From Phytoactinopolyspora limicola (GTDB lineage: Bacteria; Actinomycetota; Actinomycetes; Jiangellales; Jiangellaceae): a stretch of 43,351 nt of DNA. Position numbers and translations under genes: made by a program. This document shows, in pieces, positions 16,900-23,744 of the stretch. Each line of letters opens with the position of its first letter. The first letter of the stretch is position 1. The stretch is from the NCBI RefSeq assembly GCF_011320225.1, contig NZ_JAAOEN010000028.1, positions 1 to 43,351 on the forward strand, given 5' to 3'. The notes under the pieces are model-generated. The model was given only the letters and a program-made list of their open reading frames with translations. It did no database searches and was not told where the DNA came from.

Positions 16900-16937
16900 C
16901 AAGAGTAGTGTGAAAGCCGCCTTGCGAGGAGGGTGAT

Positions 16938-17327
16938 GTGCGGTTCATCAAACGCTGGCGTGGCCGCGGACAACCGGCCGGCGACGACACCATCGGCGCC
17001 GTTGGCTTCGGTGAATCCCCGCAGTGGCCGGATCACCTACCGGATGTCGGGGCCGCAACGAGGGTTCTCATGCTGGGGCGGCCCGGCTGCCACCTGTGTG
17101 ACGATGCTCGCATCGTCATCGACCGGGTGTGTGCGGAGTTCGGTGTCGGATGGGAGGAACACAGCATCGACGGTGAACCGGAGTTGCGGCGTCGGTATGG
17201 TGACCAAGTGCCGGTGACGTTCGTCGACGGTGCCCAGCACGACTACTGGCGCGTGGACGAAGACCGCCTGCGCATGGCCCTGCGGCGGGATCGTCGAGCC
17301 GCGAGTGGTGGTGGCGAGGGCCCGTAG
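16938..17327 (+). CDS. Glutaredoxin-like protein (DUF836 family)
   Basis: 129 residues. After about 40 poorly ordered residues, a thioredoxin-fold domain begins with VLMLGRPGCHLCDDA (redox Cys51 and Cys54), continues with a VPVTFVDG strand containing the cis-proline, and ends in a short helix. This family acts as a small thiol-disulphide reductant of unknown partner. The GTG start follows a GAGGAGGG ribosome-binding site. The gene is divergent from the HAD phosphatase with only 38 bases between them. It lies just upstream of the haem operon, as Rv0508 does in mycobacteria. Confidence 0.83.
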   Translation: MRFIKRWRGRGQPAGDDTIGAVGFGESPQWPDHLPDVGAATRVLMLGRPGCHLCDDARIVIDRVCAEFGVGWEEHSIDGEPELRRRYGDQVPVTFVDGAQHDYWRVDEDRLRMALRRDRRAASGGGEGP

Positions 17328-17444
17328 GTGCTGGCGGCTCGGGGTGGTGTGAGACCGTTCGGTGCTGGCTCGGGGCCCGTGGCGCCCCGGGAGAGCTGCT
17401 GTTGTAGCGGCGTCTCATAATCCACAACTGCCAAGATCGCAACT

Positions 17445-17462
17445 TTGTGCGTCGCTTCACAA
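17445..17462. promoter_or_regulatory. Rex operator (ROP) in the rex-hemACD promoter
   Basis: TTGTGCGTCGCTTCACAA matches the Rex consensus TTGTGAAnnnnTTCACAA in length and in 12 of 14 defined positions. It lies about 97 bases upstream of rex. TTGTGC itself could be the -35 element, with TAGGGT at 17469-17474 as -10 (18-bp spacer), so bound Rex would block RNA polymerase. Rex autoregulation of rex-hemACD is established in Streptomyces coelicolor; use of this site is inferred. Confidence 0.85.
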
Positions 17463-17558
17463 GTGGCCTAGGGTTGGGTCATAGTACGTTCCACCGGTTT
17501 CGGGGACGACACCCACCCCGGCATGTCGTGTCCGGTTCCGGCCGACCGGGGGAGACCC

Positions 17559-18290
17559 GTGACCCGTCCACGTCGCACGTTGCCGCAGCCAGCCCGGCCG
17601 CCGGTGCCCCGAGGGGTACCCGAGGCCACGGTGGCGCGGCTCCCGCTTTACTTGCGGGCGCTCACCAGTTTGGCCGAGCGCGACGTCACCACGGTGTCGT
17701 CGGAAGAACTCGCGGAGACCGCCGGCGTCAACTCCGCCAAGCTACGCAAAGACCTGTCCTACCTGGGGTCGTACGGCACGCGGGGCGTCGGTTACGAGGT
17801 CGAGTTCCTTCGCCATCAGATCTCCCGCGAAATCGGGCTCACCCAGGATTGGGCCGTTGTCATCGTCGGCATCGGTAACCTCGGCCACGCGCTGGCCAAC
17901 TACGGGGGTTTCGCGTCCCGCGGATTCCGCATCGCCGCGCTCATCGACGCCGACCCCCAGCGCACCGGTGAAGAGGTGGCCGGGCTCAAGGTCCGGCACG
18001 GGGACGAGCTGGAGAAGGTCGTCACCGAACTCAACATCGCCATCGGGGTGATCGCTACCCCCGCTCGAGCCGCCCAGTCGGTCTGCGACCGGCTAGTCGC
18101 CGCGGGCATCACCAGCATCCTCAACTTCGCACCCGCGGTTGTGCAGGTGCCCGAGGGGGTCGACTTGCGCAAGGTAGATCTGTCGACGGAACTACAGATC
18201 CTGGCGTATCACGAACAGCGGAAGAACGGGTCCGCGCTGGCCCTCACGGCTGAGCAAGCCGTGGAACTGGCCAAGGCGGTGCGTGGATGA
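17559..18290 (+). CDS. rex: Redox-sensing transcriptional repressor Rex
   Basis: 243 residues. Rex senses the NADH/NAD+ ratio and represses respiratory and haem genes when NADH is low. An N-terminal winged helix covers about residues 22-85, including VSSEELAETAGVNSAKLRKDLSYLGSYG-type recognition sequence. A Rossmann domain follows with GIGNLG (104-109) and a terminal domain-swap helix. The start is placed at GTG 17559 because GGGGGAG precedes it at proper spacing; an ATG 36 bases upstream lacks such a site. The stop overlaps the hemA ATG (ATGA). The Rex operator upstream implies autoregulation. Confidence 0.93.
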   Translation: MTRPRRTLPQPARPPVPRGVPEATVARLPLYLRALTSLAERDVTTVSSEELAETAGVNSAKLRKDLSYLGSYGTRGVGYEVEFLRHQISREIGLTQDWAVVIVGIGNLGHALANYGGFASRGFRIAALIDADPQRTGEEVAGLKVRHGDELEKVVTELNIAIGVIATPARAAQSVCDRLVAAGITSILNFAPAVVQVPEGVDLRKVDLSTELQILAYHEQRKNGSALALTAEQAVELAKAVRG

Positions 18291-19660
18291 GCCTTCTGGT
18301 CGTAGGCCTCTCGCATCGAAGCGCGCCGGTCGAGGTGCTCGAAGATGTCGCGCTGGACCGGGACTCCGTCGCCAAGGTTCTGGACGAGGTGCATACCGCC
18401 GAGCACCTGTCCGAGGCCGTCGTCATCGCCACGTGTAACCGTCTGGAGCTGTATGCCGACGTCGCCACCTTCCACGGAGGTGTGGAGGAGGCGGGTCGGT
18501 TCCTGGCGGCACACTCCGGGGTGCCGCTGGAGCTGCTGACCCCTTACCTCTACGTGCACTATGCCGACCGCGCGGTGTCGCACCTGTTCCATGTGGCCAG
18601 CGGGTTGGACTCCATGGTGGTCGGTGAGGCCCAGATCCTTGGACAGGTGCGCGAAGCATTCCGATTCGCGCAGACCTCGGGTATCACCGGGCGGGTTTTG
18701 ACGGAGCTGTTCCAGGCGGCCCTGCGAGTGGGCAAGCGGGCCCACGCCGAAACCAACATCGATGCGGCCGGACGGTCACTCGTCACGGTCGGGCTGGCCA
18801 CGTTGGCCCCGGCGATTGCCTCGGAAGGATGGGCGATCAACCAGGTGGGCGGGGCGTCGTGGCGAGACCTCGTCGCTGGTTTCCGCGCCGTTGTGGTGGG
18901 CGCGGGTTCGATGTCAGCGCTGGCCGCGACCACCCTTGCGCAGGCCGGAGTGGACGTGATCGTCGCGAACCGCACGTTGGATCACGCCCGCAGACTGGCC
19001 GACTCGGTGGGCGGTTCGGCGGTGCCCATGAGCGAAGTTCCGAGCATTCTGAATGACGTCGACCTCCTGGTGTCCTGCACCGGTGCGGCTGGTGTCGTGG
19101 TGCCCTACGACATGGTCGAGGCCGCCGTGGACGCCCGCTCTGGGCGGCCGCTGGGCATCCTCGATCTCGCGCTCCCGCACGATGTCGACACGATGGTCGC
19201 GCACCTGCCGGGTGTTGTCTTGGCCGACCTCTCCGCGCTGGCCGAGGCGCAGGACGCCGATGGCGGAGCGGTCACCCACGACGTCGAGGCCGTCCGGTCC
19301 ATCGTCATCGAAGAAGTCGAAGCGTATTCGGCGGCCCGACGGGTAGACCGGGTGGCGCCCACGGTAGTGGCGTTGCGCTCGATGGCCGCAGAAGTGGTCG
19401 AAGCCGAATTGTTGCGGCTGGACGGCAGACTGCCCGACCTCGACGACCGCTCCCGCCTCGAGGTGACCGCCACGGTGCGCCGCGTCGTCGACAAACTCCT
19501 ACATGCACCCACGGTTCGGGTCAAAGAACTGGCAGCGCAGCCGGACGGTGCGTCGTATGAGGACGCGTTGCGGGAGCTGTTCTCCCTCGACTTGAGATCC
19601 ATCGACGCCGTCGCCAAACCAGACGCGGCGCAGCGTCAGAGCCGGGGTGAGCAGTCATGA
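18287..19660 (+). CDS. hemA: Glutamyl-tRNA reductase
   Basis: 457 residues. It reduces glutamyl-tRNA(Glu) to glutamate-1-semialdehyde, the first committed step of the C5 route to haem. The catalytic cysteine is Cys50 in IATCNRLELY. SGLDSMVVGEAQILGQ is the family signature, followed by an NADP-binding domain (VVVGAGSMSALAA) and a C-terminal dimerisation helix. It overlaps rex upstream and hemC downstream by four bases each, so the operon is tightly coupled. Confidence 0.97.
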   Translation: MSLLVVGLSHRSAPVEVLEDVALDRDSVAKVLDEVHTAEHLSEAVVIATCNRLELYADVATFHGGVEEAGRFLAAHSGVPLELLTPYLYVHYADRAVSHLFHVASGLDSMVVGEAQILGQVREAFRFAQTSGITGRVLTELFQAALRVGKRAHAETNIDAAGRSLVTVGLATLAPAIASEGWAINQVGGASWRDLVAGFRAVVVGAGSMSALAATTLAQAGVDVIVANRTLDHARRLADSVGGSAVPMSEVPSILNDVDLLVSCTGAAGVVVPYDMVEAAVDARSGRPLGILDLALPHDVDTMVAHLPGVVLADLSALAEAQDADGGAVTHDVEAVRSIVIEEVEAYSAARRVDRVAPTVVALRSMAAEVVEAELLRLDGRLPDLDDRSRLEVTATVRRVVDKLLHAPTVRVKELAAQPDGASYEDALRELFSLDLRSIDAVAKPDAAQRQSRGEQS

Positions 19661-20688
19661 GCACAACGCTGCGGCTCGGTACCAGAGGTAGCCGGCTGGC
19701 CATGGCTCAGTCGAGAAGGGTGGCGGATGCGATCACCGCTGCCACCGGACAGCCAGTCAGCCTCGTGGAGATCACCACCTACGGCGATGTCTCCGATGAA
19801 CCCCTGGCCACGATCGGTGGTACGGGCGTTTTCGTCAGCGCGTTGCGGGAGTCGCTGCTCGCCGGCGACGTCGACCTAGCTGTGCACTCGCTGAAAGACT
19901 TGCCTACCAGCCCGGCCGACGGCCTTACACTTGCCGCCGTGCCACTACGCGCTGACCCGCGCGACGTGCTCTGCGCAAGAGACGGCTTGACACTGGGCGA
20001 GCTGCCGCCGGGGTCCAAGGTGGGTACGGGTTCGCCGCGGCGGGCCGCTCAGCTGCGGGCGCTCGGCTTGGACCTCGACGTCGTCCCGGTGCGGGGCAAC
20101 GTCGACACTCGGCTGTCCAAGGTGTCAGATGGCTTGCTCGACGGTGTGGTCTTGGCGCATGCCGGCTTGGACCGGCTGAGCCGGCTGGACGCCGTCACCG
20201 AGATCCTCGACCCGATCCAGGTCTTGCCCGCACCCGGGCAGGGCGCACTGGCGGTGGAGTGCCGACGGGACGACGCCGCGCTGATCAAGCAGCTGGCCCA
20301 ACTGGACGATCCCATGACGAGGGCCGCGGTCTCCGCCGAGCGAGTAGTGCTGGCCGAGCTGGAAGCCGGGTGCAGCGCGCCGGTTGCGGCGTACGCTGTG
20401 GTCGCAGAGGCTGACATGCAAGGTGAGGAGCACATGGACCCGCCCCCTGCCGGGGTGGCGGGCGAGCCGGTGGGTGGCACCGGCCCCATGGAGCTGTATA
20501 TGGAGCTGTATATAAGGGGCGCCGTGGTCAGTGACGATGGCGCCGTGACTATCCGCAAGTCCGTCACCGGTCCGGTCGGGCAGGCCGAGCAGCTTGGGCG
20601 TGCTCTCGCCCACGAGATGCTCGACGATGGGGCCGGGACAGTCATCGGTGCCGAGATGCCGGCATCGAAGAAGGAGAACGTCTCGTGA
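19657..20688 (+). CDS. hemC: Porphobilinogen deaminase (hydroxymethylbilane synthase)
   Basis: 343 residues, some 25-30 longer than usual. It polymerises four porphobilinogens into hydroxymethylbilane on a dipyrromethane cofactor. The cofactor-attachment residue is Cys239 in LEAGCSAPVAAY; the active-site LKDLPT and the TGSPRRAAQLR arginines are present. The extra length is an insertion at about residues 252-287 in the C-terminal domain. It is rich in Gly, Pro and Met and contains a perfect 12-bp duplication (ATGGAGCTGTAT at 20488 and 20500) that gives MELYMELY. The frame is intact through it. It overlaps hemA by ATGA and hemD by GTGA. Confidence 0.95.
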   Translation: MSTTLRLGTRGSRLAMAQSRRVADAITAATGQPVSLVEITTYGDVSDEPLATIGGTGVFVSALRESLLAGDVDLAVHSLKDLPTSPADGLTLAAVPLRADPRDVLCARDGLTLGELPPGSKVGTGSPRRAAQLRALGLDLDVVPVRGNVDTRLSKVSDGLLDGVVLAHAGLDRLSRLDAVTEILDPIQVLPAPGQGALAVECRRDDAALIKQLAQLDDPMTRAAVSAERVVLAELEAGCSAPVAAYAVVAEADMQGEEHMDPPPAGVAGEPVGGTGPMELYMELYIRGAVVSDDGAVTIRKSVTGPVGQAEQLGRALAHEMLDDGAGTVIGAEMPASKKENVS

Positions 20689-22295
20689 CCACTCCGCGCA
20701 ACGCGCGTCAGCGCATCGAACAAGGTGGCGTCGCCTTCGTCGGCGCCGGTCCCGGTGATCCGGGGCTGCTTACCCTCCGGGCGGTCGAAGCTCTCGGCGA
20801 AGCCGATGTCGTCGTCCTCGACGAAACCGTCCATCACCGCATGTTGGAGCACGCCCCCGACCTCGTCGAGGTGGTGGACGTGAGCGTCGATGACACCGGT
20901 GTGGCCCTCACCGCCGCGGCCCGAGGCCGCCGGGTCGTGCAGGCCGCGAAGTCCGGCCGGCGAGTCGTCCGCCTACTGGAGGGCGATCCGTTCAGCCATG
21001 TCACCGGTGCCGACGAGGCGCTGGCCTGCGTCAAGGCCGGTATCCCGTTCGAGGTGGTAGCCGGCGTGGCTACGGGTACCGCGGTGCCCATGCACGCGGG
21101 TGTGCCGCTCGTGGCCGGACGGCGCCGCACCAGCCAGCTTTTCGATGTCAACGGCAAGATCGACGTGCAGTCTTGTACCGCCGACACCCTCGTTTTCACC
21201 GGGGTCGACGAGCAACTCGGTGACCTCGTCCAGAGCATCATCGATGCTGACCGGGTGCCGAGCACGCCGGTTGCGGTGGTGACGCGGGGCAGCACGGTCG
21301 AGCAGCAGACCATCGTATCGACGCTGGACCAAGTGGTGTCCACGGTGAAGGTGGCGAAGCTGGAAGGCCCCTATGTCGTGATCGTCGGCGACGCGATCGA
21401 CAACCGCGACGCATTGTCGTGGTTCGAGACGAAGCCGTTGTTCGGATGGCGGGTGCTGGTGCCGCGGACGAAGGAACAGGCGGCTTCGCTGTCCACGGCG
21501 CTGCGCCGGTCCGGGGCGGTGCCTGAAGAGGTTCCCACCATCTCGGTCGAACCACCCCGGAACCCACAGCAGATCGACAAGGCCGTCCGCGGCATGGTCG
21601 AGGGCCGGTACGAGTGGATCGCGTTCACGTCGTACAACGCTTTGCGTGCGGTGAAGGAGAAGCTGGTCGGTTATGGTCTGGACGCCAGGGCGTTGTCCGG
21701 ACTGAAGGTCGCCGCGGTGGGTGAGAAAACCGCGCAAGCGCTGCGTGACTGGGGTATCGAACCCGACCTGGTGCCGTCCGGCGAGCAGTCGGCCGTGGGT
21801 CTACTGGCCGACTGGCCGCCCTACGACGAGGTCCTCGACCCGATCAACCGGGTGTTCCTGCCGCGGGCCGACATCGCCACCGAGACTCTGGCCGCTGGCC
21901 TGATCGACATGGGGTGGGAGGTCGACGACGTCACGGCATACCGCACGGTGCGGGCCGCGCCGCCGCCGGCGAAGACCCGTGAGTCGATCAAAACGGGCAA
22001 GTTCGACGCCGTGTTGTTCACGTCGTCGTCCACGGTGCGCAACCTCGTCGGCATCGCAGGCAAGCCGCACGCCAACACCGTCATCGCGTGTATCGGTCCG
22101 GCGACGGCGAAGACGGCTGAGGAGCATGGCCTGCGGGTCGACGTGATGGCGCCCGAGCCGTCCGTCGAGTTGCTAGCCGTCGCGTTGGCCGAGTTCGGTG
22201 CTGCTCGGCGGCTAGCCCTGCTGGAGGCTGGTGAGCCGCTGTTCAAACCGTCGCAGCGGCGGCGTGCGTCGGCGCGGCGGAAGAACGCCCAGTAG
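20685..22295 (+). CDS. hemD: Fused uroporphyrinogen-III C-methyltransferase-like / uroporphyrinogen-III synthase
   Basis: 536 residues in two domains. Residues ~10-240 have the CobA/SUMT fold, with the SAM-binding loop FVGAGPGDPGLLTLRAVE, but the usual GGDPFVFGRGGEE block is altered to EGDPFSHVTGADEA. Methyltransferase activity is therefore doubtful. Residues ~255-515 are uroporphyrinogen-III synthase (HemD), which closes hydroxymethylbilane with ring D inversion; IAFTSYNALRAV, KVAAVGEKTAQAL and VLFTSSSTVRNL are family strands. The fusion and the weak SUMT domain are typical of actinobacterial HemD. It ends in a basic tail. GTG start overlaps hemC. Confidence 0.9.
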   Translation: MTTPRNARQRIEQGGVAFVGAGPGDPGLLTLRAVEALGEADVVVLDETVHHRMLEHAPDLVEVVDVSVDDTGVALTAAARGRRVVQAAKSGRRVVRLLEGDPFSHVTGADEALACVKAGIPFEVVAGVATGTAVPMHAGVPLVAGRRRTSQLFDVNGKIDVQSCTADTLVFTGVDEQLGDLVQSIIDADRVPSTPVAVVTRGSTVEQQTIVSTLDQVVSTVKVAKLEGPYVVIVGDAIDNRDALSWFETKPLFGWRVLVPRTKEQAASLSTALRRSGAVPEEVPTISVEPPRNPQQIDKAVRGMVEGRYEWIAFTSYNALRAVKEKLVGYGLDARALSGLKVAAVGEKTAQALRDWGIEPDLVPSGEQSAVGLLADWPPYDEVLDPINRVFLPRADIATETLAAGLIDMGWEVDDVTAYRTVRAAPPPAKTRESIKTGKFDAVLFTSSSTVRNLVGIAGKPHANTVIACIGPATAKTAEEHGLRVDVMAPEPSVELLAVALAEFGAARRLALLEAGEPLFKPSQRRRASARRKNAQ

Positions 22296-22304
22296 CTCAC
22301 TGAT

Positions 22305-22432
22305 GTCACCTGATCTCCGATATGTCACCTGATCGTTTCACCGGCGGCGATCAGGTGAGGCAGCGGCGCCGAACGGTCGAGTTGTGTCATCTGGTTTGAT
22401 CTCAGATAGTGGAAAGATAAGGATCAGGTGAC
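22305..22432 (+). repeat. Dispersed two-hairpin element between hemD and hemB
   Basis: About 130 bases starting 10 bases after the hemD stop. A half-site, GTCACCTGATCTCCG, is followed by hairpin 1: TCACCTGATCG (22325-22335), a 12-nt loop, and CGATCAGGTGA (22348-22358). Hairpin 2 is GTCATCTG (22386-22393) with CAGGTGAC (22425-22432), with a loop containing TCTCAGA and GTGGA. The same layout occurs after katA (43075-43203). A further CATCTGATCG lies at 22460. It could be an RNA processing site, attenuator or mobile repeat; it separates hemB from the hemACD operon. Confidence 0.7.
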
Positions 22433-22517
22433 GGTCCGGCAGGCTGACGGGCGACTTCGTCATCTGATCGACACAGGGCGCACCCGGCCCGTCCGGCCAT
22501 TCCTGAAGGAGAAAGCC

Positions 22518-23498
22518 GTGCCGTTTCCCGCCGAACGACCCCGGCGGCTACGCCGCACGCCTGCTATGCGGCGCTTGGTCAGCGAGACGACACTCGAGCC
22601 ACGCCACCTCGTGCTGCCGCTGTTCATCCGCGAGGGAGCCACCGAGCCGAGGCCGGTGCCGTCCATGCCGGGGGTCGTCCAGCACACGTCGGAGACGGTA
22701 CGCAAGGTTGTCGTCGAGGCGGTGGAAGCCGGCGTCGGTGGGCTGATGTTGTTCGCCATCCCGGAACGCAAGGATGCCTCCGGCAGTGCCGCCTACGATC
22801 CGGACGGCGCGCTGAACACGGCGATCCGCGAAGTGGTCGGTGAAGTCGGGGCGGCCACGGTGGTCATGGCCGACCTATGTCTCGATGAGTTCACCGATCA
22901 CGGCCATTGCGGCGTGCTGGCCGCTGACGGCACGGTCGACAACGACGCCACCCTTGACGCCTACCGGCGTATGGCGGTGGCACAAGCCGAAGCCGGTGTA
23001 CACGTAGTCGGCCCCAGCGGCATGATGGATGGTCAGGTCGGGGCGGTGCGAGAGGCCCTGGACGGAGCCGGCTTCGCCGACGTTGCCGTCCTCGCTTATG
23101 CCGCCAAATACGCGTCGGCGTTCTTTGGACCGTTCCGTGATGCGGTCGAGTCGTCGCTGACTGGTGACCGTCGTACGTATCAGCAGGACCCGGCCAACGC
23201 GGTCGAGGCGCTCCGCGAGATCCGGCTCGATGTGGACGAAGGCGCTGACATGATCATGGTCAAGCCGGCGATGTCCTATCTTGACGTGGTGACCCGCGCC
23301 AAAGACCTGGTCGACGTTCCGGTGGCGGCTTACCAGGTGTCGGGTGAGTACGCGATGATCGAGGCGGCGGCCGCGAACGGTTGGATCGATCGGGACCGGG
23401 CCGTACTCGAATCGCTGACGTCGATCCGGCGCGCGGGCGCGGACATCGTGTTGACGTACTGGGCGGTTGAGGCGGCGCAGCGCCTCAGCCGGGGCTGA
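22518..23498 (+). CDS. hemB: Delta-aminolevulinic acid dehydratase (porphobilinogen synthase)
   Basis: 326 residues. It condenses two 5-aminolevulinate molecules to porphobilinogen. Schiff-base lysines are Lys197 ([13 protein letters not shown]) and Lys249 ([11 protein letters not shown]). The metal loop reads [14 protein letters not shown], with Cys121 and Cys131 but Asp at the middle position, which is between the all-cysteine zinc type and the magnesium type. The start is GTG 22518, six bases after AAGGAG. The frame stays open upstream to 22428, but that stretch lies in the repeat element. In the pathway this enzyme acts between HemA/HemL and HemC; hemL is not in the window. Confidence 0.95.
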   Translation: MPFPAERPRRLRRTPAMRRLVSETTLEPRHLVLPLFIREGATEPRPVPSMPGVVQHTSETVRKVVVEAVEAGVGGLMLFAIPERKDASGSAAYDPDGALNTAIREVVGEVGAATVVMADLCLDEFTDHGHCGVLAADGTVDNDATLDAYRRMAVAQAEAGVHVVGPSGMMDGQVGAVREALDGAGFADVAVLAYAAKYASAFFGPFRDAVESSLTGDRRTYQQDPANAVEALREIRLDVDEGADMIMVKPAMSYLDVVTRAKDLVDVPVAAYQVSGEYAMIEAAAANGWIDRDRAVLESLTSIRRAGADIVLTYWAVEAAQRLSRG

Positions 23499-23744
23499 TC
23501 GCGCGGTTGCCGGACCGAGTACTGGGGTCGGGCGCCCGTGTTGTGGACCGAGCTTGCTCTGGTGACGGGGTTTCTCTCATCGAGATAGACAATCGGGATA
23601 AATCGCTTAAAGCGGACATTTGGCTCTGGCTCTTTGGGTGTCGTCTGTACCTGGCAGGGGCGGATCTGATAGCGTCCCGGCGGATCTCTAGTATCAAAGC
23701 TGTGCCGTTGCACAACTGAAGATGACACCCGGGAGATAGAACAA

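Noticed and set aside
20435-20520. Frameshift or broken region in hemC
   Set aside because: Reading through the insertion shows the frame intact and normal family sequence resumes (VVSDDGAVTIRKSV).
22428-22517. Longer hemB starting at 22428
   Set aside because: It would begin inside the hairpin repeat, lacks family similarity, and the GTG at 22518 has a textbook AAGGAG site and gives the normal length.
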